Source: Thamnocephalis sphaerospora (taxonomy: Eukaryota; Zoopagomycota; Zoopagomycetes; Zoopagales; Sigmoideomycetaceae). From it: a DNA stretch of 31,400 nt. This document shows, one piece after another, positions 1 through 10,167 of the stretch. Position 1 is the first letter of the stretch; each line of letters starts with the position of its first letter. The position numbers were made by a program, and so were the translations under genes. The notes under the pieces were generated by a model, which was not told where the DNA came from, did no database searches, and worked only from the letters and a program-made list of their open reading frames with translations. The DNA is taken from NCBI GenBank assembly GCA_003614735.1, contig KZ992561.1, positions 1 to 31,400 of the forward strand, written 5' to 3'.

Positions 1-1338
1 CGGAAATTGGCGAGATGATTGCTGGCACGCCCAACTGGAGTAGGTATCGCGTTGACTGCAGCGATGGTATATGCAAGCATAGGTTGCCATGGTTGATGCT
101 AACCGCGTGATGTCTTTGCACCGCCTGCGTTTAGTGGCACCCGAAGTGATTGAACTTAAAGGTGCCTCGACGGCCTCTGACATTTGGTAGGCTGCAGCAT
201 GTACGGACATGTCGCAAGGCTGCAAGACGCTAATATGCGGCCCTACCTTTGCAGGAGTCTCGGCTGCACCATCGTTGAGCTGCTTACTGGCAAGCCGCCG
301 TACTGGGGTCTGCTGCCAATGACCACGCTCTTCCGGATTGTCGAGGACGACAGTCCGCCGCTGCCCGAGGAAATTTCTCCGGATTTGCGTGATTTCCTAC
401 AGCAGTGCTTCTGCAAGGAGCCCGAAGAACGCCCGACAGCACGCGAGCTACTTGAATCAGTCTGGCTGCGAGAACACATTGCCACCGCCAGCAAGGTAGC
501 CATCGTTGGCGAATGTGTCGTGCACTAACAGACGCTAATACTGGCCTAAACTTGCGTGTAGGCCAAGCTGGCAGCCGAGTCGGCCAAAAGCCACGCTGCA
601 TCGGTTAGCACTGCGTCTGCTGCCACCGCAGTCGTAGCGGATGGCGATGCCAGCCAACAGCAAAGTACCTCAACTACCGGGACTGCCATCACACTCTCGG
701 GGCCCTATGATGTTTCGGGAGCCAGTGCCAGCACTTCAAACTCACGACGGGTACGTGCATGCGCACGGGCCGCCTCTTCCCTTTTGTCGCTGCTAATCTG
801 ATGCATGCTGGGAATGCATCTAGGCTGACTGCCAACATGTTTTTGTCAAGTGCACGTTTAGTCGGCGTACGTATACCTGGTGTGCCGAGCTACGCTATCG
901 CTGCTGCGACTAACATTGATCTATGCACCATTAGCGATCACATGCCGCGTCTGCCAGACGGTGCTGCGCAAGAAAGGCTATCTATGTGACGGTACGTGTG
1001 CAGACGAACGCCCCACGTGGACCTGCGGTTTGCTTATCTACGTTACCGTGTGGGCTTGCGTAGAATGCGGTCTGGTCTGCCATAAGCACTGTGCAGAGCT
1101 TTTAAAAACGCATCTGCGCATGTTTTCTACACAGCAGGCTAGCTTGGACAAGCACGCTTTGGCGCAAGGTGTCCTTGATCCCAGCTCGCCCGATACTAGC
1201 AAGCACAGCGCTAAGACGGCAGAAATGCACACTGCGCAAGTGACAGCCGACAGCTGCTTTCCGCCGCGCGAAAAGCGCCTGCCGTTTGGCCGCCGGAAAC
1301 GACGCGACAAGCAGGATGAAGAGTGTACCATCAGCTAA
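1..1338 (+). CDS. sepH: Cdc7/SepH-type septation kinase with C1-like zinc finger, 5' end missing
   Basis: Partial gene; the 5' part lies outside the window. Exons placed by reading frame and splice sites: <1-39, 135-186, 255-495, 562-750, 824-866, 935-991, 1064-1338 (TAA). The visible part starts in the activation segment of a Ser/Thr kinase (AGTPNWMAPEVIE), followed by GASTASDIWSLGCT and the FRIVEDD stretch typical of fungal Cdc7/SepH kinases, which trigger septation through the SIN/MEN cascade at the spindle pole body. After a Ser/Ala-rich linker, exons 5-7 encode a C1-like finger with pattern H-x12-C-x2-C-x10-C-x2-C-x4-H-x2-C. The third spacing is three residues shorter than the usual x13, and the final cysteine (x7-C) is a leucine. 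The C-terminus is short and basic (RRKRRDK). The kinase assignment rests on family knowledge; lipid binding by the finger is doubtful. Introns are 66-95 nt with GCTAAC/GCTAAT branch sites. Confidence 0.85.
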
Positions 1339-1621
1339 CGCACCATGGCCGTGACAACCATCCATCTAAACAAGCTACCTACAATCTACGATTTGCTTTG
1401 TGCTCTGTTTTGGCGCTATGCATCACCTTATTATCGCCTCTGTGCTATACTATTGAATGCCTGTACGCTTAGCCGCTACTATTCTTATTTGCTCTCTGAC
1501 AATACAACTGGCGTTTTATTGGCCGGTGTATCACAACGTCATCACCACCGTGTTGCACTCTTGAATCTTCTCCTGCCCTTGTTGCCTAGCCTATACCCTG
1601 CCCACCAGTCTTTCAGCACGC

Positions 1622-2842
1622 ATGGCACTGCCAAAGAACAAGAAGCTGCAGCGGGAAGTGGACACGGCACTACTGGAGAACAACGTGTCCATCGCCAAGC
1701 AGCTGCTCGAGGACAATTCGTGGCTGATAAACACGCCCGACGAGGTGCGTTGCCAGCAGGCGCTGGTGGTCTCGTACACCCGGCTAACGACGCGCCTCTC
1801 TGGCTGCTTGGCCAGGACGAGCGTCTTCCGCTTCACTGGGCCGGTGAGTGCTGGTAGAGACTGACGATTTTACACCTGGTTTGACGTCACAACGCCGGCG
1901 ACAGCATCCACAGGCCATGCTGACGTGGTCGACTATCTACTGAGCCACGGAAGCGACATTGACCGTGGCGACGAGGTATGCAGCAGCCTCTGATGCGCAT
2001 ACTGACATGCTGACTAATAGGCACCGCTGGTATGGCGGTTACAGGCGGGCTGGACGCCCTTGACGATCGCTGGTGAGCTCGAACGAGGCAGCGATGCGGC
2101 TGCAGACATTAACCGTCTGCGCTCATCTAGTCTCTGCTGGCCATGACCGCGTGGTGCAGCAGCTGCTGGATGCAGGTGCCAATCCCAAGATTCAAAACGA
2201 CCGCGGCCTGTCGCCCCTGTAGGCAGCAGCAGCAGCAGCAGCAGCGGTGTGGGCTGGTGTTGGCGATGCAATCCTACTAACGTGCGTTTCGATCAACTAG
2301 CCATTACGCTGCATCCAAAAATCGGCTAGCGGTAAGCGATCACCACTAAAAGACGAGTAGGAACGCAGCTAATACAGTGCGATGATAGATTGGCCGTTTG
2401 CTGCTGGAAAAGGGCGCCGATCCCAAGGCACGCGACCATCAACGACAGACACCGCTGTGCGTGCTGCAGCCACCATCTGCTTGCTGCTACGCTGGCTATT
2501 ACTAATCATGCGCTGACGATGGCACAGACATCGAGCGGCCGTACTTGGCTACTCGGCCTTTTGCGAGCTTTTGTTTGAAGCTGGTGCGGGTGCCAACCCC
2601 CGTGACAAACTCGGGAACACACCGCTGTAGGTATTGCTGTTGCTACTACGCATGTAACGCTAGTGTTCTGACAGTGTGACTCCGCCTACAGACATTTGGC
2701 CAGTGAGGATGGTCATGGCGGTACTTGTCAGCTACTTGTGGAGAATGGCGGTGATCTGGATGAACTAAACCACGAGCAAAAGACGCCCATTGACCTGGCC
2801 AGCGACCAGCTGCGTCCCTCTCTACAGCGTCTTGCGGCCTAG
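1622..2842 (+). CDS. NAS6: Ankyrin-repeat proteasome assembly chaperone Nas6 / gankyrin (PSMD10)
   Basis: Nine exons: 1622-1744, 1816-1843, 1905-1975, 2045-2072, 2131-2218, 2301-2331, 2389-2456, 2528-2626, 2692-2842, giving about 228 residues, the usual Nas6 length. Successive ankyrin repeats are read across the exons: LPLHWAASTGHADVVDYLL, GWTPLTIAVSAGHDRVV, LSPLHYAASKNRLAIGRLLL, TPLHRAAVLGY, NTPLHLASEDGHGG, KTPIDLA. The HYAASKNR stretch is typical of gankyrin. Nas6 binds the proteasomal ATPase Rpt3 and assists assembly of the 19S base (family knowledge). Several introns cut the TPL/H codon at the same phase, as expected from repeat duplication. The acceptor at 1904 was chosen over 1913 because it restores the WAASTGH consensus. 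For the intron from 1976, the acceptor at 2044 fits the repeat; using 2020 would insert eight residues in frame. Start: first ATG, followed by an N-terminal helix. Confidence 0.93.
2223..2245 (+). repeat. (GCA)n microsatellite in a Nas6 intron
   Basis: About 7.7 copies of GCA directly after the donor of the Nas6 intron 2219-2300. It is non-coding because the neighbouring exons join in frame without it. Confidence 0.9.
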
Positions 2843-2969
2843 GCCAGAAGCAATCTGCTATCATGTCCACCACACATCACACGCAGACACACATGAGCAC
2901 ACGCACATGGGCACGCAGGCATGGCCTACAAGTTCTGCGCACGTGGTGCGATACATTGCGCACTCGGCT

Positions 2970-2975
2970 AATAAA
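2970..2975 (+). terminator. Possible poly(A) signal of Nas6
   Basis: AATAAA 128 nt after the Nas6 stop, in the 213-nt gap between the convergent Nas6 and SUMO genes. It is placed by motif and position only. Confidence 0.4.
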
Positions 2976-3055
2976 TGAAACGGCTGTCGCAGTTCTTTTC
3001 AAGTTGTCACAACATGCTTTAGCGGATTGCCATCGATAGAGCACCACGGGGCGTG

Positions 3056-3512
3056 TTAGCAGGCGCCGCCAATCTGCTCCACCATCACGTCAATCGAATC
3101 GCCATCCTCCATATCCAGCTGTGCGTGGGCGTGAACGATGCGTGAGCACAGTCTGACGTGGCGGTTGCCCGGGCGCGCTGACAGCATCCGACTCACCTCA
3201 TTGGGCGTGTTCTCGGGCTGGATTCGACTGCCATCGTACAGGAAGCGCACCGATGACATGGCCTTGCCCTGACGCTCGCAGTAGGCTTCCATCAGCTTCC
3301 TCAGCTGCGTCGTCTTTTTGATTTTGAAAAAGACCTCGTTCTGGTCCTGAAGCGCGTCAATGACACCGCGTGAGTCTGCTGCCCAGCTGTGACGCGACGC
3401 TGCGCCATTGCGCTCGCTGGCATTCCAAGCCACTTACACTGCCGACAACTTTGAGGTTAATGTGCTCGGCGCCCTCGATCTTGGGCTTCTGCTCCTGCGA
3501 CGGGTCGGCCAT
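3056..3512 (-). CDS. SMT3: SUMO (Smt3), ubiquitin-like modifier
   Basis: Three exons on the minus strand: 3512-3438, 3346-3197 and 3118-3056 (TAA), giving 95 residues. The protein begins [20 protein letters not shown] and keeps the SUMO core: [36 protein letters not shown] and the [15 protein letters not shown] strand. It ends GG-AC, so a SUMO protease (Ulp1 family) has to remove only two residues to expose the conjugating di-glycine at 92-93. The mature protein is attached to lysines of nuclear proteins through E1 Aos1/Uba2 and E2 Ubc9 (family knowledge). The introns are 91 and 78 nt; the first has a CATTGAC branch site. It is divergent from Tif32 and convergent with Nas6. The start lies in a GCCATGG context. 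Confidence 0.96.
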
Positions 3513-3935
3513 GGCGAACAGACGGCTATATGCGTAAAGGTACTTGCAACGAAGCAGGAATCAGGCCCGATGGCAGACGACCGACGGACCAGCAGGCGTG
3601 ATGAACGGGCCAGACGCTTAGCGTATGGTGGCGCGGATGAGCACGAAGAGCGGGACAGACGAAAAAGAAGGGCACTCTGTTGACGGCGACCGAGTGCTTA
3701 CCAGTGGCTGACCGAATTGGTGCATCGCTTGGACCATGCGAATGGTATGACGATGAATGCCCAACCATCCGCCCTCGGCTGAGCTCTTCCTCGCTTATCT
3801 GCCGACCAACGTCTGTTACGTCGTGCATCCATCTGTATACGCGCCATCCGCGTGTCCATCCATCCATCCGTCCGTACTAGCGTCGGTTACGCCATCGGCT
3901 AAACCAGCGCGAGTTGCATTAGGGTCATCATCACC
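3513..3935. promoter_or_regulatory. Shared divergent promoter region SUMO / Tif32
   Basis: 423 nt between the start codons of two divergent genes. I see no convincing gene in it. A TATATG element lies near 3525, close to the SUMO start, and a short CATC/CGTC tandem stretch lies at about 3855-3875, near the Tif32 start. That this region drives both genes is inferred from layout. Confidence 0.6.
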
Positions 3936-4144
3936 ATGGGCCCCTACTTTCAGCGTCCGGAGAATGCGCTCAAGCGCGCCGAAGGTACGCAAAAGGATGC
4001 GGCGCGATTGGCGTACGCAGCCGTATGCGCATCGGCCATCTGGCCTGCGGAATGCGGTCGGAACAGTGTTGAATCGGACGTGCGATGATGGCCGGTTCCA
4101 GCGTGTGGTATCCACGTCAGTGTAGTTTGGCCTGATTGCCGAGC

Positions 4145-4183
<39 letters not shown>

Positions 4184-7100
4184 AGTCTTGCCCGGTCAGG
4201 ACGCTGACGCTGGCTGCGCCTACGCGTAGAGCTGATTGCTGTTGGTCAGCAAGGCGCTGCTCTGGAGGTGCTGCACGATGTCATCACCTCCAAGCGCTCG
4301 CGCAGCGTGGCCGTCTCCGTCCTGGAGCCGATCATGCTCAAGTTCACCGAGCTCTGCGTGGAGCAGCGCAAGGGCAAGCTGATCAAGGATGGCCTGCATC
4401 AGTTCAAGAACTTTGCGCAAAACACCAACATTGCCGCCATCGAGGTGTGTACAAGCAGAGACGTGTGCGAGGCAGTACGGATCTGGAGCTAACACTTGAG
4501 GACGTACACGATAGACGGTGGTGAACCGCTTCCTCGAGCTCAGCGAGGAAAAGGTTCAGTCGGCGCAGGAGAAGGCCGACAAGATCAACCTGGAAATCGT
4601 TGAGGATCTCGAGGTGGCCGAGACGCCAGAGTCGATCATGCTCGGCACGGTAAGCGGCGAGCAGAGCAAAGATCGTACGGATCGCGCCGTCGTCACGCCG
4701 TGGCTGCGCTTCCTCTGGGAGGCATACCGCAATGTGCTGGACACGCTGCGCAACAACGCGCGCCTGGAACAGCTCTACCAGCAGGTGGCGCATCACGCGT
4801 TCCAGTTCTGCCTCAAATATCTGCGCAAGACGGAGATGCGCCGCCTTGCGGATCTGCTGCGTCATCATCTGAGCAACGTGTCCAAGTACCAGAACCAGCC
4901 GCATTCGATCAACCTCACGGATCCGGAGACGCTGCAGCGTCACCTGGATGCGCGTGTTGAGCAGCTGAATGCGGCGGTGCAGCTGGAGCTGTGGCAGGAG
5001 GCGTTCCGCTCCGTCGAGGACATCTACAACCTGCTGGTGATGTCCAAGAAGGTGCCCAAGCCGCACATGATGGCCAACTACTACTCGAACCTGGCCAAGA
5101 TCTTTATGGTCGGCGAGAACTACCTGTTCCATGCTGCGGCGCAGCAGCGCAGCTATTTCCTGTGGCGCACCATCAACAAGACGGCGTCGAACGAGTCGCT
5201 GCAGAAGGCGGCTGTGTCCATTCTGCTTTCGACGCTGTCGGTGCCGGTGATTGCCTCCAACCGCGGCAGCGGCATCTTCACGGACGTCGACGAGTCCAAG
5301 TCGAAGCTGCACCGCCTTACGAACCTGCTGGGTCTGACCAAGGCGCCGACGCGCTCTGGCCTGCTCAAGGACCTGTTGGCACGCGGTGTGCTGCAGCAGG
5401 TGCCAAAGGAGCTGCGCCAGCTGTACGAGTGCCTAGAGTCTAAATTCCACCCGCTGTCCATCTGCAAGACCATCGAGCCGATCATGGTCAAGCTGGCGGC
5501 GGATGAGGAGACCAAAAAGTACATTGAGCCGCTGCACCAGGTGGTGCTGACTCGCCTGCTGCAGCAGCTGTCGCAGGTCTACACGACGGTGAAGACCGAG
5601 ACGGTCGTTAAGCTGGCCTCGTTCCCGCCGCCATTCGACTATGACCGTGCCTACATTGAAAAGTTCATCATGAACGGCTGCCGCCGTGGTGATCTGATGA
5701 TCCGCGTCGACCATCACAACGGTACGCTCACCTTTGAGACCAGCGAGCTGTTCTCCGCACCGGCCGCCGCCGTGGTCGACGGTGCGCGCCTGCAGATGGC
5801 GCCGCCCGAGGCCATGCACCACCACCTGTCGCGCCTGTACAGCGGTCTGCAGTCTGCAGTTGGCAGCATCGACTCGTCCATTGAGGAGGAGCGTCGCATC
5901 ATCAAGAGCCAGTCGGTGGCGCGTGCACTCTTTGAAATGGTTGACGAGCACAAGCGCAACGCTGCGCGCAAGGCCGTCATCGAGCGCAAGAAGGAGATTA
6001 TTGAGAATGTGCAGATGCAAAAGGAGAAGGAGCAGCAGATGCAGCGTGCTCTTCGTCAGCAGCAGGAGCGTATGACGGAGAAGGCACGCCAGGAGGAGGA
6101 GGCACGCAAGCGCCAGATTGAGCAGATGCAGCGCGAACGTGAGGCCATTGAGCGCGAGGAGGCGCGCAAGCTGGCCGAGTCGCTTACCGAGAAGAGCGGC
6201 ATCAAGGTTGATGCCAAGGTGCGTGCGGCGGTGGTCGTGGCGGTTGCTATCTTATCGTAGCGCATCGCGGCTAACGGTGTAACCATCGGTATCTGTGTGT
6301 GTGTGTGTGTGTGTGTTGTGTGCGTAGACGCTCGAGAACCTGGACGCCGACAAGCTGGTGGAGCTGCAGGTCAAGCAGATTGAGGACGAAAAGGCCCAGA
6401 TTCAGGCTCGTCTCAAGGGCGTGGCCAAGCGCCTGGATCACACAGAGCGTGCGTTCCGCAAGGAGGAGATTCCGCTGCTTGAGAAGGACTATGCGCGCCA
6501 GCGCAAGGCCGACCGCCACTACTTTGACTCTGCACGTGCCGCGCGTCTGCAGGCGGCGCGTGACAAGCATGCACGCGATCTGAAGCTGAAGATGAAGATG
6601 ACGGCCATCATGCCCGACTATCGCGCGTTCCGTGACGGCCTTGAGTCCAAGGTGCGTGAGGACTATGAGAAGCATTGCGCTGAGGTCGCCAAGATGCTGG
6701 AGAAGGCCAAGAAGAAGCGGGTGCAGGAGTACCGCGAGGCCAAGTACGAGGCAGAACAGCGCCGCAAGGCTGAGGAGGAGGAACGTCAGCGCCGCGAGGA
6801 GGAGGAGCGCCGTCGTCGCGAAGAGGAGGAGCGTCGTGAGGAGGAGGAACGTGCGCGTAAGGAGGTTGAGCGTGCCGAACGTGAGGAGCGCGAGCGCAAG
6901 TTGGCCGAGCAGGCGGCTAAGCAGGCGGAGCGCCAGGCCGAAGAGAAGATTACGGCCGGACGTCAGACCACGTCCTCCGGAGATATGGTGTGGCGCCGTC
7001 GCGAGACCACGACCACGACGACCGAGCCTACTGGCACCTGGCGCCGCACCTTCAGCGAACGCCGCTCGGAGTCCAGCTCGTTTGACGGCCCGCGCGGCTT

Positions 7101-7554
7101 CCGCGGCGAGGGTGGCAGCGACTGGCGCAGCCGCCGTGAAGAGTCGTCGTTTAGCGAGCGCCGTGAAGAGTCGTCGTTCAGCAGCCGCCGCGAGGAGTCG
7201 TCGTTCAGCAGCCGTCGTGAGGAGTCGTCGTTCGGCAGCCGTCGCGAGGAGTCGTTCAGCGAGCGTCGCGAAGAGTCATCGTCAGGCAGCGCGCCTTGGC
7301 GCCGTAGCGCCACCACATCGTGGTCGCGTGGTGGCACTGACATGGCGCGCGCGGCCAGCAGTGGCGGCGAGCGCTCCCCGGCCTTCTCTTCGCCGCGCTT
7401 TGGCAACGCCGAGGGCGGCTGGCGTGCGCGCGAGGCTGCCAAGCAGCAGCAGCAGCAGCAGGGCGGCGACGCCGCTCAGCCGGTGCGCACACCGCGCCAG
7501 CCGGACGTGGATGACGACGGTTTCACCACTGTGAACCGCCAGCGCCGCAGCTAG
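3936..7554 (+). CDS. TIF32: Translation initiation factor eIF3 subunit a (Tif32)
   Basis: Four exons: 3936-3984, 4230-4444, 4515-6218, 6328-7554, giving about 1064 residues. The N-terminus [17 protein letters not shown] followed by the helical region with LHDVITSKR is the classic eIF3a start. The long third exon carries the helical/PCI half that scaffolds eIF3, and then a long charged coiled coil ([26 protein letters not shown]). Exon 4 continues with the conserved [16 protein letters not shown] block, an E/R-rich helix, and a C-terminal tail with RREESSF repeats and a run of six glutamines. eIF3a holds the eIF3 complex on the 40S subunit and takes part in mRNA recruitment (family knowledge). 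Intron 1 (245 nt) holds a CGG repeat; intron 3 (109 nt) holds a TG repeat. The ATG at 3936 is in a CACCATGG context. Confidence 0.97.
4148..4183 (+). repeat. (GGC)12 microsatellite in Tif32 intron 1
   Basis: Twelve uninterrupted GGC units in the 245-nt first intron of Tif32, about 45 nt before the acceptor at 4229. The branch site CTGAC and the acceptor lie just downstream. Confidence 0.95.
6294..6316 (+). repeat. (TG)n repeat in Tif32 intron 3
   Basis: Eleven and a half TG units immediately before the TTGTGTGCGTAG acceptor. The repeat forms most of the polypyrimidine-poor gap between the GCTAAC branch site (about 6270) and the acceptor at 6327, which makes this intron longer than its neighbours. 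Confidence 0.9.
7129..7284 (+). repeat. Tandem RREESSF coding repeat in the eIF3a tail
   Basis: Six consecutive units built on RREES(S)F, separated by SE, SS or GS, in the C-terminal tail of Tif32. At DNA level the units are near-identical CGCCGTGAAGAGTCGTCGTT variants, so the array can expand or contract. The units alternate basic and acidic residues with serines and resemble RS/RE-type disordered tails. Confidence 0.9.
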
Positions 7555-9244
7555 GCGTCTCCCAATCTTAGCGCGCGCTGTATCTACCCATGTGCCTGCC
7601 GGTGAGCGCTCAACATTGAGCTAGTATCGTAGCGATTGTTGCCATTAAAAAATAGCCCGTCAACCATTGGCCGCGTGCCCTGCGCACGCGCCCACACTTG
7701 TCGTGAGGAAAAGTGGGCGTGTTGGCGCGGCGCACGGCATTATGTAGCAACGCAGCGAGACGCCAGCGAGCATGTGCGTCTTTGTGTTGCCGCGACCGGT
7801 TTAGCCGGCTGTCCTCCATGCGTACATTATCGCAAGGCAGCCCGTATCTTTCCGCCCTTGGCAGCACCGGTGCGCAACCGTCGTGACGACATGGTCGTCC
7901 GACCGCGGCGGGGCAGCGGCGTTTCAGCATGGACGGTCGCGGACGTATGTGTCGCGTGTGTACCACGGCGGCTACGGCAGTCCGGCGCTTGCGGTCTGCC
8001 AGTGCGGGCTACGCTGTCGTCATTGACATCGTGCAAGTGCAGATCCGCAGCTCTGCTGTGCTCCTCGCTGGTGCGTTGGACCGAGGAGGCCACTAGGAGC
8101 GCACGGCTGCAGGGATTTGGGTCGCACATGCGCCTACTCGTCCGCCGCCCGTGGTCGGACAGTTTGCCGATGGCCATTCCGCGCTTCTGTCTCGTTCCAC
8201 GCTGAGACGCTGTCGGTGCTTATCGCCATGCGCCCGTGCTCGGTGCACCATGCAGCGATCCACATCCATCCGCCGGGTGGTGTAGGTGCGTCGCCCAAAG
8301 CCATTGCAAGTAGTCCGTTGCCCGATGCAGCATGTGTCTGTGTGTCCAGGTAGGCGTGTACGGACGTGCGTGCGCACATCGCCATGACCGCCTAGGATGG
8401 CATGCTTGCGCGACACTATGGCCCGAGGGCAGGTGCGGGTGGTGAGTGGTCCAGGCCCAGTGCATCCGCCGCCGCATTTGCCGGACGCAGCAGGATAAAC
8501 GAGTGTGCTGATTTGTCCCACCCGAGGCGTATCGTTGGTGTGTGCGTGTCGGCGGCACGCCTGCATCTCACTGGACAACGCATCCTGAAAGACGATGGCC
8601 AGCTTGGAGGCGGCCGGTCTCCTTGTGCCAACAAGAACGCGTGGGCAGCTGTAGCCCGGCCATGAAGCGCGCACGCTGGAGCATCAGCGCTCGCGCGTGG
8701 GTGTGGCCGATGCTGCCCTCCCCGCATCCGATGCTCCCCTCGCGTTCCAGCTTCGCGTCACATCAGCGCGGCGGACCATGACAGAGACGACAATGTCGCA
8801 GCGATAATGGCAGCCGCAAGGGCGCGCGCGCACACGCGCTCGAAAGCGCATCGCCGACGCGCTCGCAGCGTCATGGCGATGCCGCGCACTTGCTGCCGAC
8901 CCGCCAACATGGCGCACCCTATCGCACTGCTAAACCTTGTCCAGCTTTGGCGGCCATGGCCGACACCTGCTGGTACGAGTAGCATGGTGTCCTGTCGTCT
9001 TCCGTATCGGCCATCGCGGCCCTTTTGCTGTCCCCTACCACGGGCATCGTTGTGTTTGTGCTTCTTTCTCGCTTGCGCTGCTTCTGCCGACTTGGTCTTT
9101 ACTGCACTCTCCTCCTTTGCTCACTGGTCCGCTCGCTCCTCGCTCGCCTGCCTGCCGCCCGGCCTCGGTCCCTTTCCATAGCCTTCCAAGCCACGCCGTT
9201 TCCGCGGTCACTATCGCTTCCGCCCGTCTGCTCGCTCTCTTTCG

Positions 9245-9267
9245 CTCTCTCTCTCTCTCTCTCTCTC
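9245..9267 (+). repeat. (CT)n tract
   Basis: Eleven and a half CT units in the pyrimidine-rich upstream region of the three-RRM gene. Confidence 0.9.
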
Positions 9268-10143
9268 GCTTGTTCACGTTGTGCGCTGCGCCTTTCCTCG
9301 TTGTCCACTTGCGGTGGCTGGCACTTGTTTCGTTGCTTCCTCTCTTTATCCGCCTTTTTACCGTCGACTTGCGGCTTCTTTTCCCGGCTGCTTTACTCGG
9401 CCACGCTATTCTTTCGGTGTTGCCGCACCTTTGCCTATTGACGACGAACTCGGCATTTTTCTTCTTGCCGCTCGTCCGCTCGCCTCCTTTGCCCACCCCA
9501 TTCATCCACCCGCATCCGCACTGGCCGATTCCAGCCTATCGGCACCGCCCGGGGGTCTTACGCCTAACGTTCATCTGGTTCTGGTACGTGCATCATCGCC
9601 TGGCGCGTGTCTGGCTTTTCTCGGTCTTTGCACCGAACGTCTGCTCCCTGGCCCGCCAGCACGACAGCCGACCTACTTTCGGTCGGCCGGCCGTGGTTGT
9701 GCCTGCCTGTGTGTGAGTTTGTGCTCGGTTGGCTGCGCTCTGGCCTATCGCTCATGCCCCTTTGCTTCTACGTTTCGTCCTACCGGTAACGACATCCGTA
9801 TCGGCCGTTATCGCAACATGGTATCCATCCATGCCAGCGTGCCCTGTCGCCGTTGCCATCGACGGTGCGCTTACCCGGTCTTACGTCGGTGCCATTTCAC
9901 GCTCCGACGCATCACACGCGCCAGGTAAGCTGCCGGTTGGGGCCGCACAGTGCTGCAGGTGGGCGGTTGTGGCGGTGGCGCTGGTGGTCTAGCGCGTACC
10001 ACCCGCTTCCTTTCGCGGCCAATGTGCCCAGACCCTTGACTCCAGTCCTCCTCGGTGCCGCGTGGTGCCAGCAGAGACCATCCGCACCCACACGCACCCG
10101 GCGGGCCCTCGCGGCGTCCTCTTACCCCTGCTTCGGCCCAGCG

Positions 10144-10167
10144 GTTGCCGTTGCCGTTGCCGTTGCC
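10144..10167 (+). repeat. (GTTGCC)4 tandem repeat
   Basis: Four exact GTTGCC units in the same upstream region; no coding frame is supported around it. Confidence 0.9.

Noticed and set aside
1904-1913. Acceptor at 1913 for the second Nas6 intron
   Set aside because: It would delete three residues from the WAASTGH ankyrin consensus, whereas the acceptor at 1904 restores it.
4404-5312. 302-residue open frame on the minus strand
   Set aside because: It is antisense to the strongly conserved Tif32 exon 3 and shows only Leu/Arg/His-rich sequence that mirrors the codon bias of Tif32.
8093-8674. 193-residue open frame on the minus strand in the long non-coding stretch
   Set aside because: No domain or family motif; several equally long frames overlap it on both strands, as expected in GC-rich DNA.
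9035-9505. Charged minus-strand frame with an RERERERERER-like run
   Set aside because: The run is the reverse complement of the CT microsatellite at 9245-9267.
8937-9716. 259-residue + strand frame rich in Leu, Ser, Pro and Phe
   Set aside because: Its hydrophobic look comes from the C/T-rich DNA; all three + frames look alike, and there is no start context or homologous motif.
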